A stretch of DNA of 64,000 nt, taken from Caprella mutica (taxonomy: Eukaryota > Arthropoda > Malacostraca > Amphipoda > Caprellidae). This document shows positions 48,103-59,465 of this stretch, piece after piece. The notes beneath the pieces are model-generated. The model was not told the origin of the DNA. It worked only from the letters and a program-made list of their open reading frames with translations, and searched no databases. Numbering within the stretch: the stretch's first letter is position 1; every line of letters starts with the position of its first letter. A program made the position numbers and the translations under genes. The stretch spans positions 124,001 to 188,000 of the forward strand of contig CANNZV010000850.1 of the NCBI GenBank assembly GCA_947561585.1. Direction: 5' to 3'.

Positions 48103-49421
48103 TCACCCCCTCCCCCTTCTCCCCAGGGGCATAGCGTCACACAGGCACACTCTATTTTGAGTTCTTATTTTTTGTACAATCATTTATAAGGTTGTTAGGT
48201 ACCTATTTAAAAAAAATGATATAAATTAGAGATTTTTCCATGGTCGGTCCCCTTAAAAAAATCAAATGTTCTGATTAGAATTTACAAATTGGTCTATCTA
48301 GTTAAATACTCTATTAAAGTAGGCAAAAGAATAATACTATTGATTTTAAAAATAGCCCATTTACATACAAATTTTACATCCCTAATTAGAGGAATGGCAT
48401 TTAATTTATAAACAACTATTCCCTCGAAATTATCAAAGGAAATTATCAAAAGCCATTTTTTGTCAAATGAAAAAATCTCCTCTGTAAATAATTCCTAATT
48501 GACGCTAATTGCAATGCTAAATTCAAACATTAATTATTTTACGATGTTACCAAGTAGTCTGTTTTGCTGCCTTCCGGAATTCTTTCACTGCGTTTATTTA
48601 CCCCTTAATATGTTAATCACAATAGATTTACCTAATTCATTCATCCATTTTTATATTTTTCTCATTGCTGTTTAATTCATTTTTAGTAATTAGAAAGAAA
48701 TCAACAACACTTTTTTTATGGCATTGGAATACAACCATGATAAAATCCTTATATACAAATAACTATTTAACCCTTGTCTAGTATACATATAGATTATAGA
48801 GTATGCAATCTAATATTTCAGGGTCACATAGAGTGTTCATATTTGTTTATTTCACAAAACATGATACAATTAATATAGAAAATGATAAAGTGAGGTCTTC
48901 AAGAAACCCTCTCTATGTTGCCATTTCTTCCTAGCAAATACATGTAAATAAAGGAGGACGCAGAAAATGTTAAAAATGTCCCATATTCTGCAAACTGGGC
49001 TCAGATGAAACGATGAATGCCCTACAGATGAATTAAAATTCATCCAGATCTAATAAATTACCGATCTATATGAACAAAAATTAATTAATTTAAGAGTGTG
49101 TGGGTTCTGTGACGTTGCTATAAGTATAATATATAACGTAAATAAGTGTGATTAGCTTACCAACTAACAGGACATACTCTGAAACTAAGTGAGCAAGAAT
49201 AATTCTCTTATATTACTGCAATAGTCAGTTTTCAAATAGCAATTATTGATAAACATATAAACCTTGTTCTGATGTGAATGATTTTTATCTTGAGGAATAA
49301 TATTTGAGATAGATCAGAGTATCTTAGGAACACTACATATGTTAGAGAGTGTGCCATGTCGTAAGTAAGGCAAAATTATTTCAATTCGTTTAACCTGTTA
49401 TAACAGCCATAGACTTCTATT
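48103..49421. other. 1.3 kb with no recognisable gene
   Basis: It starts with a C-rich patch (48105-48130) and is otherwise AT-rich. No domain-bearing frame. Confidence 0.55.
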
Positions 49422-49465
49422 CCCGGGCACCCAAAGGGGTGCCCGGGCCCCTTAATTTTGGGGCC
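49422..49465. repeat. GC-rich double hairpin
   Basis: CCCGGGCACC and GGTGCCCGGG pair around CAAAG-type loop (49422-49447), overlapped by GGCCCC / GGGGCC around TTAATTTT (49446-49465). This is a strong GC island in AT-rich DNA; probably a relic of a small palindromic element, not a terminator of any visible gene. Confidence 0.7.
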
Positions 49466-50411
49466 TGAATTGTATATAGGGGATGTCTGGAATTTCTGTT
49501 TTATGTGGTAATTATAAATTTTAAAGTTCAGTTGTTGCTGTTAATATCATGCGGAATATACTTGAAGTGTATTTGAACTTTTTTAACATCTTAGTAACCA
49601 AATACGTATATTATAGTTGTAGCTTTTCAATCCATTTCAATGCAATACAATGCTCAGGGAGTGCCTGAGAAAAGCAAGGAGTGTGCGAGAAAAATACTTC
49701 AAGAATCACTGGGACTCTATGCTCTAAGACACTAAGTCTATAGCCTTTCAATGCATCGCTGTGACCAGTCATTCTGTGGCCAATCAGTAACAATCTAGTA
49801 ACAGTCGAGAGAGGAAATGTTATGCTGTTGTGTTTGCGACAACAGCGAAAAATAATCGACTCCGCTATTATTGCGACTTGCACACATGACAAGTAAAATA
49901 AATAAATTTCGTAATTTGGTTGTTAGTTTTCAGATAAAATGTTTTCGCCATAACTGTTGCAAGCATTATGATCATTGGTCATGCGGGAGGAATGGTTGAA
50001 AATATTTTGATGGTAATTAATATTTCGTATATAAATTACCATAACATTATATTTATGTTTAATCTTAGTTTTTGCAAAATAGTAATAGTTACGGTTATAT
50101 TTTTTAGCAATTATTTAAATAATAGATGTCAATATATTTCATGGATGAATCTCGTGACACAGTAATTGTATGCTAATTATATTAGCAAAAAAGAATATTT
50201 ACCGAAATCAAATGACCGGGGGATTTACGTAAATAAAACTTTATAAGGTTCAATCTCCGTCTGATGAAAACCTATAGCGGACATTATTGTCCATAGAGTC
50301 TCAGTTTTGGGTATATACGCTGGTCGATGTAGAAGCTTAATATATCTTAATCTTGCTTTGCAAATAATCGAAGAAATACACAGCTGCCATATAACATTAA
50401 AAACGTTACCC
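49466..50411. other. No supported gene upstream of the chitin-binding gene
   Basis: A 93-codon minus-strand frame (49611-49892) is less AT-rich than its surroundings but has no recognised domain. It may be a transposon remnant. Confidence 0.5.
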
Positions 50412-50445
50412 AACTTAATCTTCTATAGCCCCACCATAACTCTCT
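50412..50445. mobile_element. Arm of the GGTGGGGCTATAGAAGATTA family
   Basis: TTAATCTTCTATAGCCCCAC followed by CATAACTCTCT matches the right arms at 31731 and 31821. It lies about 150 bp upstream of the gene's start codon, so it forms part of the promoter-proximal DNA. Confidence 0.65.
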
Positions 50446-50505
50446 CTATCTCTTTGGATATGGTTAGACGAGGTTGAAGCTAACACGTATTACGTTTCTT
50501 GTTCT

Positions 50506-50571
50506 ATTTATCACAGTGAGATAGAACACAGCTGTTTCCTCTATCAGATAAGCTATACTAACTTAGATAAG
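50506..50571 (+). promoter_or_regulatory. Candidate promoter-proximal region with paired GATA sites
   Basis: Two AGATAAG sites (50546-50552 and 50565-50571) and a TTTATCAC (GATAAA on the other strand) near 50507 lie within 95 bp of the start codon. Paired WGATAAG sites just upstream of the transcription start are typical of GATA-factor control, often in insect midgut or fat body. No convincing TATA box is seen; the transcription start is not defined. Inference from motif only. Confidence 0.4.
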
Positions 50572-50597
50572 CAGATGCACCAATCAAATCTTTCACA

Positions 50598-53500
50598 ATG
50601 ATTAAGATTATTTTGGTAACGGTGAGTAAAATTTTATGAATATATTTAGCACGTAATATACCTTATTTATAGGTATCAGATTTTAACTCTTGGATTATTT
50701 CTCATAATCTTCTTTCAAAAAATGAGTTAATTTATAGGGAATATTTGTAGGGAATTTTTCTATATTGAATCATTCTAAAGGGAATATTTTTAATTTTTAA
50801 ATATTGAATGTTTTTATAGAGCATATTGCCTTTTTAAAGGATTTATGTTGCCTTTTTAAAGGATTTCTGTTGCCTTTTTAAATGATTTATGTTGCCTTTT
50901 TAAGGGATTTTTTCCCTCATGATTATATCTAGTGAATCGTTTTTAATTTTGTATATTTTTCTTTCACAGGTTCTTGTTACATATGCAAGGTGAGAACAAT
51001 GAAACTTCAAGTCACTTCTTCGCTATATTTTATATCAACAATTATTAGGATTTCATATTCTCAAAAGCTTGTATTAGTGGCCGGTCAATAATTTGATCCC
51101 CGCCACTTGATTCCCGGTCATTTGATCCCCGGTCAATAACTTCCCGGTCATTTGATCCCCGGTCAATAACTTCCTGGTTATTTGATTTCAAGTCATAAGT
51201 AATTTGTTATGATCTTTATTAATTTATCAAAATTATTGACATCTATACTATTTATATAATAAATTATTGCATACATTTGCCAGAAAAAACATAATTAAAA
51301 CAGCTATAGATAATAGGTACTATTATTATACTAAAGGCCTAGCCCGCTCTTAATACAAATTGCATTTATGATAATTCAAATAATTGTTGAACATGGCTTG
51401 TATCAGTAACTTTGGCCATAAGGTGGTATAAGTTTTCAGTTAAGATTTTTACGACATTATTAATGCAGGTGGTAGATTAAAGATCATTTAATTTTATATA
51501 TCATACGTATAGTAATTACCATAAAATGATTGTTAATCATAATTCCACCAGCATATCATAATGATTACAATAGTTACGACGCTAACAACATAACTGAAAA
51601 CTATCAACAAATTACCAAAGTTTCACCTCAATTATTTTTCTATATCAGGAGAAATAATTGTGAGATATATTCCACACTTATTTTACTTGTCATGCGTGTA
51701 AATACATTTAAATTATTTTGCCATTGAATACTATTTCTTCCAAACGTAAATTTGATGTTTTTATTTGTATCTTATTTGAATATAAAAGATTTAATTTATT
51801 GTTAGCTGTTGTTACCCTTAGTGTTTAATATTTTTAAGCTTATTCAACTGCACTGGGTGTATATAAATATGGAGGTATCAGAGCAGCAGCAATAGTGGTG
51901 CCAAAAGTTGGCGCTACCCCTGACCAGTCAGTTTAGCAGAATGTACAGAAGGGAGAGGTTGCGTACTGTAATATATTGCATACTATATAGAGCACTATAA
52001 GGTCAGTAGCTACCAAAGAACTTTGATGGCGACAAACACTACATTGCAACACATCCTATCTTGACTGGTACTATAATTGGCACTGACGTTTGGGGATAGG
52101 TACCGCCCCTGTGCCATCTTCTGATAACACTTTTGCTAGCAAGGCTTCTTACCTCCATGCCTTCATATACGCAGTGATTAACTGTAAGATGCATATTTCA
52201 GTTACATGTATACCAATAAATAGGACTACTAGAAGTATAAACAGCAAAATAAGATGATTGGGAATCAAAGGACCAGAAATCAGTTGACCAGGATTCAAAT
52301 GGTACGGGTATTAAATGACCTATACGCGATTAATATATAGACCATCAATAGTAAATTGCAAAATAAGCCCTATTTCTCATATCACCAATCACTTCATTAT
52401 TATTAAAAAAGGCAATAGCTTTCCATTAGAAACAAGAAAAATATGTGTTTACAGATTTATAATTGAAATATTTTACTATTAATTCCTACAAAGTACATTT
52501 TCTTATAATCATTCAACTTTCCCCAAACACTTCTTCAAAGCGGCAAGAGCTTTTCTGATGGCAATATCAATGGACTTGAACAAGCTAATCCAAATCTAGG
52601 TGACTATGCGCAATATCTGCGGTCTCTTCGTAACACAACATGTACAGAAATTGGACAATATTACTGCGAGGATTGCCTGACTCCTGCTCACTGCAATGGT
52701 GACGGTTTAGCACTCTTGTTAGAAACTTGTACTTCAGGCCGGGTGAGTTCCAATCGATTAGAACAAATTATCAAATTTTCAATTTATTTAAGGAATATTC
52801 TAAAAGGAGATTCCTTTGATATTCCAAGGGGATACCCGCCAGATATCCATGTTCAATATTAACGGAAAATCACCAAATATAATGATTCAGAGATATCCTC
52901 CGTATATATTAAAAGGATATTCTATGAAGACGATCTAAGAATTATGTATAGAATAATGTTTAATTGATATACTAAATATTCTATCGCATTACAGTAGAGC
53001 TCCTCGATTATGGACAACTGAGCTGTCCATAAATTTAGGTTCTAGGTAAATTTATAGGAAACAATTGCTGGAACGAACAATTGATTGAATGAACAATTGC
53101 TCGAATGATCAATTACTTGAATTATCAAATTGCTCACAGTGTTCAATTAATAATGAAGTTAGATCACTTCAATTAGCTGCACCTAACCGTCCTAGATTCT
53201 AATTAGTAATTTATAATAACTGTATTTCATATATTTTATCGCTATTTAATATCAATCATAATACTGTTTTTAAGTTATAATATTCTTGGTTTTCATATTT
53301 TTATTGAACAGGAACACTGCAGCAATTTTAGGTACTACTATTTTCGTTTTTTTTTGTCAGTCAATAGCTTCAATGGGCTCCGAAGAGATGGTCTTATTGA
53401 CTAGGTTAGGTTTGTTAGGTTTTAGCAACTAGGGCTATGAGAGATGTTACCGACACTTTAAGCATGACGTCTGGTATTACTGCCACTTCTTTTATTAATT

Positions 53501-55295
53501 TTTCCCATTTCGGTAGCCCTTTTCTGATTGAATTTTCTTTTTAACGTTAAGCAGTTTACTGTTAAGTTTTTTTTATTATTTGAGCAATTGCTAATTACAT
53601 AAATATTGCCTAAAGTCGGTTAATAATGAATTGAATTTTTTTAGATTAGCTGCACCTAATCGTCCTTGTTTCTAATTAGTAATTAATTATAACTGTATTT
53701 CATTTATTTTTATTTTCTGATCGATTGATCATTCGGTCTATTTTTCATTCGAGCAATTGTTTTTCGAGCAACTGTAATTTAAACAATTGCGTCTCGAGTA
53801 ATTGTTCATTCGAGCAGTTGTTTTTACAGCGATCATTTTCGAGCTGTTTTTGTAAAGTATACCACCTACAAAACGCTTTCAAGACTGGTGGGTAATTATC
53901 CCTTACCTCTATAAGGGTTACGTTTAATGCTCAATGGTACAGAAAATGTACCACCTTTAAAAATGAAATTTGTATGCTGCTCGGCAGCTCAAATTTTGAA
54001 CCACCTACATAAATGGTTAGGTATAGTCATAATTCGTTGGGCATATATGACATTTATTCTCCTGAAAAGTTTGAGCCTGAAAGAGTTAAAAAAAATAATG
54101 TACTTAGTGAAATACTGAAGGAAAAAGAAGTCGTGAAGTAAGATATTTATCTATATACAATAACACATATTTTATTTTAATATAAGGTAAAGAAAAACTA
54201 ACTTCCATGAAATAATTAAAATTTTCACATTATTCTATGATATCATATTTTTTAAGTAATGTAAGGAACTTCCCTTAATTTTATTGGAATAAACATTTAC
54301 ATATCAGAGGCCATCAAATTTTATTAGCTTTAATTTTTTATTGTAAAAATATGATAGTAATCTATAAAAGGATAGATATAGAAAAATTCCATAAATTTTG
54401 TATTCCGTAAAAAATGTTTCCCTAATTTAGGATAAATCGTAAATTTTGTACTCCATATTTCAGGAGCCTTACTGTACTCTAATACGTTTACTAAATAGGA
54501 GTGCCATGCTAATTTACTTTCTACCATTTTCCAAAATCACCTATTTTCTATCGTGTGCCGGGACCATATTTAATTTATCTAAAAGTGTTATATCGATACA
54601 TTGTTCTTAATCTATATTGAGTGAATCTTGAATTTGATTATTTTTACTCTAAAGAGTAGTGTTCATTGTTTTTAACAATTAATTTATATATTTACCCATA
54701 GGCTTGCACGGAAGGATTCGGGTTTTCGTACTGCGCTTACGACACAGGCAGCGCTAAATGTGAATGCGGAAGTACACCAAAGATGTGCGACTCATATGAC
54801 CAAGATAGTGTGATGTACTGCGATTCTGATGGCCCATTTTGGATTGAACCTTGTGCTGACGGTGAGACTTGCTCATCAGGAGAATGTGTTGAGATATTGG
54901 AACCAACCACCCCAAAACCACCAGTTTGTACTGATGGTTACACTGGATTAATTCTCGTAGCCCCAACCTGTGAAGATGCCTACTACTGCAATAACGGGAC
55001 GGAATTAAGTCATACGACTTGTGCTACTGGGGAATATTACGATCCTAATCTAGGATGTCAGACCGCTCCGCCAAAATCTTGTCTAGAAAATTGCCTAGGA
55101 TATTGTCTAGATCCTGTTGATTGCACAAAGTTTTATATTTGTGATGGTGAAGGAAACGTCATGACCAATGGAGTATGTGAAGATGGCCAACTCTTCAATA
55201 ATGAAGCCAGTCCTCCACAATGTGAGGACTTCAGTGGAGGGGAACTGCCAGACTACTGCCCAAAGACTGTTGTTTGTACTGATTACTTATATTAA
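50598..55295 (+). CDS. Secreted cysteine-rich chitin-binding protein (peritrophin-A/CBM14 type), 4 coding exons, 279 aa
   Basis: Exons: 50598-50621, 50970-50989, 52541-52742, 54702-55295. Splice sites are GTGAGT/CACAG, GTGAGA/AAAG and GTGAGT/ATAG; phases (0, 2, 0) join in frame. The next AG in intron 2 (52547) would give an early stop, so 52541 is the supported acceptor. The start ATG sits in CACAATG and opens a signal peptide, MIKIILVTVLVTYA. Residues 49-144 hold 14 cysteines in a region I do not recognise. EPTTPKPP (149-156) is a linker. Residues 158-209 fit CBM14: C158-x13-C172-x5-C178-x10-C189-x11-C201-x7-C209. Residues 213-256 fit a second: C213-x9-C223-x5-C229-x11-C241-x14-C256, with CTKFYIC aromatic core and a shortened first loop. 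N46 and N180 are N-glycosylation sequons. The protein is probably secreted and binds chitin of cuticle or gut lining. Exon 4 is less AT-rich than its surroundings. Exact tissue and role are inferred, not seen. Confidence 0.9.
50828..50912. repeat. 22-bp repeat in intron 1, 4 copies
   Basis: Four copies of a unit containing GCCTTTTTAAAGGATTTATG. The palindrome TTTAAA is central in most copies. The intron is only 348 bp, so the array is a quarter of it. Confidence 0.92.
51083..52320. mobile_element. MULE-like element in intron 2 with repeat-built inverted ends
   Basis: The left end begins GGTCAATAATTTGATCCCCG and repeats GGTCATTTGATCCCC and GGTCAATAACTTCCC to about 51190. The right end in reverse is GGTCATTTAATACCCGTACC, then ATTTGAATCCTGGTCAACTG, then further TTTCTGGTC copies to 52253. 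Ends of this kind (GGTCATTTG... short repeats) match the plan of the MULE at 25054-25832. No 9-bp duplication is recognisable and the interior (about 1 kb) has no transposase I can identify. Confidence 0.65.
53008..53032. repeat. Short hairpin in intron 3 beside a pogo-like end
   Basis: TTATGGACA and TGTCCATAA pair around ACTGAGC. Directly left is TA-CAGTAGAGCTCCTCGATTA, which resembles a pogo/Tigger end. Only one end is visible. Confidence 0.55.
53060..53845. mobile_element. CAATTG-satellite element in intron 3, copy 2
   Basis: The left end holds ACAATTGCTGGAACGAACAA and GAATGAACAATTGCTCGAAT, and the right end holds the inverse CATTCGAGCAATTGTTTTTC and CGAGTAATTGTTCATTCGAG. The interior matches 9431-10082 block for block (TTAGCTGCACCTAACCG twice; AGGTTTGTTAGGTTTTAGCA; GACGTCTGGTATTACTGCCA). 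This copy shows that the family has inverted ends made of the 16-bp CAATTG unit. No coding sequence. Confidence 0.78.
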
Positions 55296-55296
55296 A

Positions 55297-55302
55297 ATAA
55301 AT
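55297..55302 (+). terminator. Polyadenylation signal AATAAA of the chitin-binding gene
   Basis: AATAAA starts two bases after the stop codon. Either the 3' untranslated region is very short or a later signal is used. No cleavage site can be fixed from sequence. Confidence 0.55.
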
Positions 55303-55565
55303 TTCAACATCAAAATTCTTCATCTTCAAATATTTTTTATTTTACTTACAAAGCCAATTGCCGATAATCATTGAAAAAAATGATGTATCAATTTATTTGA
55401 TAAATGTCTCTCGTTAATGTTAATATTTTTTATTCTTTTGTTAATTTGGTAACCTAACCATAAAATAGGTTCATTCAAGCCCCATTCATCAGTATGAGCT
55501 GTAAAAGAATTATTTTTTTATACATATAATACTTTAATATTCTGGTATTCTTGTCTCATTTCAAA
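55303..55565. other. Short spacer after the gene
   Basis: AT-rich sequence; no gene. Confidence 0.5.
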
Positions 55566-56961
55566 ATTTGGAACTGTGTATTTGAAACATGAGAACAGTT
55601 TGACAGTTCTAGAACACTGAACTATGGCCATCCGTTCTACTGTGTTGCAGTACATTGAATTAGAAGAAAAAGAATATACACCATCCTTGATTACTGTTTA
55701 ATTAATATTGTTATCATAATACAAATATAAAGAACGGAATTTAAATTCAACAGTATGATTTGAATATTAACTTTAACATCAATCAATATTGAATTTGTAA
55801 ATGAATATGTTCCGCGCAATTTACCGATTTGTTCTCTCTTAATTAGCATTGTGCTGCGCGTTTTTAAACCATTTTTAACTCCCTAAACCCAAACTTGCAT
55901 TAATACGTTCATTTAATTTATTTTGAAGTCAAATACTGATATAACCCGAGCAACCATGACACATTGTGCCAACATTGGTACTAGATGGTTAGATGGACAA
56001 GAGATGGCTGACTGAAAAGTAGCCTAGAAATTACATGGGGATAATGTGGTTTTCCATTCTCATGGAATGTTACCTTGGGAGAAGGTAGGCTCAATGTGGC
56101 GAATCCATCCCATTGAATTGTTATATTGGCCCAACCTGATTACTATATAGCGTATTAACATTATATGGCTGAAACTGATTAACATATCGGCCACATCTTG
56201 GGCCAAGACCGTTTCAGCATAACAGCCCATGCTGTCACCATGTTGGCCCAATTTGCAAAATACACACAGTACCAATACGATTCGTCAACCTAGTGCCCAC
56301 ATGGGCCCCATTAACTTGTGTTGATTTGGATGCAGCATGCACGTGTATTTAATGGCGGTGTCCCGCCCCTCGAAACCCCCTTCCCTTCAGGTCATTAAAC
56401 AATCATGATGTGTGAAACTTTCAACAAAAATGGCTATACTGTTATTTGTTTTATTCGCTAGATTGTTGTACTGCACACTTCATGATTTTTAATGATCTTG
56501 CAGAAGGGTTCGGGTATTTGAAAATGAAGGTATTAACGTACACCGGCATTTTGGGGATTATAGTGTTTAAAAATGCGCAACGCACTCTTATAGAGGTGTA
56601 CCTATGCAGTTCAACTCTGTAAATTTTACGGAATGAATACAAGATATTCCCTTATATATACAATCGTTATGTATATAGAATACTAAATCTATAAATGCAA
56701 TATAATTATAATTCTCCCAAACTATCTCTCCGTTAAATCACCACTAATTTATTGTTAATTGAATCACTTTAGTAGTAATTAAAGCATTGTCATTATGGAT
56801 GCCATTAATGCTTGGAACGAACCTAATAGCCTTGGGAAGAGATGGGAATGACTGGATTATTCCATTCCTTATTCCCATTGGAATACACATAAGGAATTAT
56901 AAACCTCAAACACCATTTTGAAGAGCTAAATCCACATTTCTAAGAATATTCCTAATCATAG
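55566..56961 (+). mobile_element. Dispersed repeat family Y, second copy, split by an insertion
   Basis: The left part (55566-55807) and right part (56632-56961) align end to end with 46035-46611. The break is exactly at GAATGAATA. Confidence 0.85.
55808..56631. mobile_element. 824-bp DNA transposon inserted into repeat Y, 8-bp target duplication
   Basis: AATGAATA flanks both sides (55800-55807 and 56632-56639), and the intact site is visible at about 46272. The ends are a diverged inverted pair: left CCGCGCAATTTACCGA and TGCTGCGCGTTTTTAAACCA; right (reverse) CCGTAAAATTTACAGA and TGCGTTGCGCATTTTTAAAC. An 8-bp duplication fits the hAT, P or Merlin superfamilies. The interior contains many CCCAA / TTGGG motifs (56060-56310) and no recognisable transposase. 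Confidence 0.8.
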
Positions 56962-57224
56962 TTTTACTTTATTTATTTCAAATTAGGGTTTACTTAGAAA
57001 ATGGGATAGTTCTGCTGCGAGGTCATTTTATTCTCCTTCAGAACATAAGGAAAATGACATAGGTATACAGAGTCAAACATTTCATTTATACTGTAATTGA
57101 CCTTATATGTATAATTTGTCTTAAATCCATACACAACTATCTAATTATCTTCGCAGAATGCAGAAAGGTAATATTTTGCCCGGCATTTATATATTTATAT
57201 ATTTATCATCTTGTTATTCGCATA
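56962..57224. other. Short spacer
   Basis: No gene seen. Confidence 0.5.
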
Positions 57225-57605
57225 ACTGAAAAAGTATTCAACCAAATTGCCTGATATCTGGTGAAACGATTGGTCCATGTTCAGTAACCTGCTGGTAGAA
57301 TTTTGGGAGCGACACAGTCAAAGGTCAAACTCAAAAAGTATTCAACCATTTTGCATGAAACTTAGTGAGACAATAATTGGTCAATATACAGGAACCATTT
57401 TGTTAGATTTTGGGAGCAATCGGGTCAAAGGTCAAAGATCAAGGTCAATGCCATTTGTAACTCGATAACTCAGAAAGTATTGTACCATATTGCATGAAAC
57501 TTGGTGGGACGATTGGTTATTATCCAGTTAGCAGTTTATCAAATTTTGGGAGAGAAAGGGTCAAAGCAGCGGCGAAGGTATGCGCTCTTCCGAGTGCACA
57601 TAATC
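57225..57605 (+). mobile_element. Dispersed repeat family X, plus-strand copy
   Basis: Three ~115-bp subunits, each with AAAAGTATTCAACCA, TTGCATGAAACTTGGTG, GACGATTGGT, ATTTTGGGAGC and GGGTCAAAGGTCAA. The tail GGCGAAGGTATGCGCTCTTC followed by CGAGTGCACA matches the tail of the minus copy at 45135. A 63-codon frame here is a by-product. Confidence 0.82.
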
Positions 57606-57652
57606 TAGTTTATTATTAAATGATTCCTTCCGTGATTGCGGCCACCAGTATT

Positions 57653-57705
57653 TCCTAGGGAAGAAGGATTTATAGACTTAATATTCCAGGAAAAATTCTT
57701 TTCTG
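57653..57705. mobile_element. AAGGAGGATTTATTCCTGGG family, diverged copy
   Basis: CTAGGGAAGAAGGATTTATA and TATTCCAGGAAAAATTCTTT form a weak inverted pair. Confidence 0.5.
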
Positions 57706-57718
57706 AGTGGTGTACTAT

Positions 57719-58086
57719 TTCGTCACATTCCTTGGTAAGTGACTGCATTCACTGAGTAGCTTTTCTGCATACATGAGCTTTGCCACAGTTGGTGGTATGT
57801 GACAGATATGGGTAGGTTTAATGAATCCGTGAAACTTATTTTAGAAATTCTTATATACTTCAGTAAACTATTTGCAGCTTAAACGAAGGCCGGGCATGCA
57901 TTGTTTGTTAACAAAATTTAAATTGGAGATCAGAAAAGAGAGTTTGCAATCTTCTCCTCCTGCATCATATTACTATTTCGGACGGTTGCTGCACATAGAT
58001 GTCTCTTTTCGTCACACTCACTGGTGAGTGCTGCTTTCACAGAGTAGCTTTTCTGCATCCATGGGCCTTGTCACCGTTGTTGGTAG
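57719..58086. repeat. Direct repeat pair, ~79 bp, 289 bp apart
   Basis: 57719-57797 and 58008-58086 share TTCGTCACAYTC, GAGTAGCTTTTCTGCAT and GTTGGTGGTA or GTTGTTGGTA. About 80% identical by eye. No terminal dinucleotides or target duplication mark them as LTRs. Confidence 0.75.
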
Positions 58087-59108
58087 GTTCCTTTATCTTT
58101 AAACCACTTTCCTTGAACCACAATTTAACTGAATCTTCATAACGTTTGCCACTTCAGTGTAGAATCATTGACAAATATTGTATACTATATTGTCATTATT
58201 GTACAAATATTGTAATTTGTGTGCAGTAGATACTCATTTTATTTAAAGGGAAAGTTTAAATCCATTTTGTATTGAAATACTATATTTTGCACACTAAAGT
58301 AATCAAGAATCTGATGGAATTAACATTAGAAGATATTGACTTTAAGCCTAGCTACATAGGTGAGACATGGAAAAGTAATTATTCAACATAGACTCCTACA
58401 ATGAATTGAGATATGCCTCATGAAGAAAACCATTTGTTGAGAAGTCTTTTTCGAATATATATCTTGTTTACAGTAAATCAAAAGAGTCTGACAAATGATT
58501 AATTAAGAGTTTCAGAAAAGAATATCCTGTCACTACGTACGTAGACTACAGTATTTTAAAGTGCAAAAAGAAACAGATGGGGAGTTTGCCCATCTAATAT
58601 GATAGAAAACAGTTTTATATTTAAATTAGTATTGAAAGTAGCCATATATCTTGAAAAAAGTGCTATAAAATTGATTTAGTCTTTTTGTTAATTGTTTCAA
58701 ATTAAAAGTTTGAACTTAGCAATTTACTACATCGTTTTAATAAACCTTCTTCGAGAATAATCCTGTTTTAGAGAATAATATGAGAATCAGTGTATAACAT
58801 TGAAAGTACAGGAGCTCTTATTTGGTTGCATGTATTTGGTGCTCAAGATGAGAGTTGTTATAAAATAAATGAAAAACATTTTTATCATTACGCTACAACT
58901 AAAATATTCAAAAATTGCTATTATTTATTTCTTATTTTTTGTATTGAATCGTATATGATAATTTGAATAGAAAGAAAGATCTATTTACTAAATGTTTAGG
59001 AATATACATATTATATAGGCTTAACTTTAATAGTTACAGAAAAAAAAATTATTACAAAAGTTATAATAGAAGATGGAAATTTATATCAGGAGTTTAATCT
59101 GATTAAGA
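58087..59108. other. 1 kb with no recognisable gene
   Basis: AT-rich sequence with nothing notable. Confidence 0.55.
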
Positions 59109-59116
59109 CTATACAA

Positions 59117-59465
59117 TAGGGTGGAGCGATTTTGAACTTTTTTTTGTTTCAATTCGTAATAGTGCGGAAAAGTTGCGAATGGATGTAAAAATGATATGTG
59201 CAAAATATAAAAAATATATATAAAATTGTTTAGGTACTTTGAAAATTCGAAAAATTACCCAAAAATCACAAAAATTTTGTGTCAAATTTTCCTTTTTTCC
59301 AAAAAATGTTACACTCATGAAAAATTCGGATATGAAGTTGTATTAGTGATGAATATGATCCTTAGAGGTCTTACTACTTCAAAATAATAATAATAAAAAA
59401 TTTATTAACTTTTCCGCACTATTACGATTTGAAACAAAAAAAAGGTTCAAAAACGCTCCCCCCTA
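59117..59465. mobile_element. hAT-like MITE, 349 bp, with perfect 8-bp target duplication
   Basis: CTATACAA flanks both sides (59109-59116 and 59466-59473). The ends TAGGGTGGAGCGATTTTGAA and (reverse) TAGGGGGGAGCGTTTTTGAA continue as an inverted repeat of about 58 bp through TTTGTTTCAATTCGTAATAG. TAGGG termini plus 8-bp duplication fit hAT. The high arm identity suggests fairly recent insertion. Non-coding; the 69-codon minus frame is incidental. Confidence 0.88.

Noticed and set aside
49611..49892. 93-codon minus-strand frame upstream of the chitin-binding gene
   Set aside because: No recognised domain or splice partners; may be a transposon remnant. Not enough to call a gene.
52541..52550. 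Alternative intron-2 acceptor at the AG ending 52547
   Set aside because: Using it shifts the frame and gives a stop within about 18 codons, while the AG ending 52540 keeps the frame to exon 4.
57719..58086. Direct repeats as LTRs of a small retroelement
   Set aside because: Too short, no TG...CA ends, no primer-binding site or target duplication visible.
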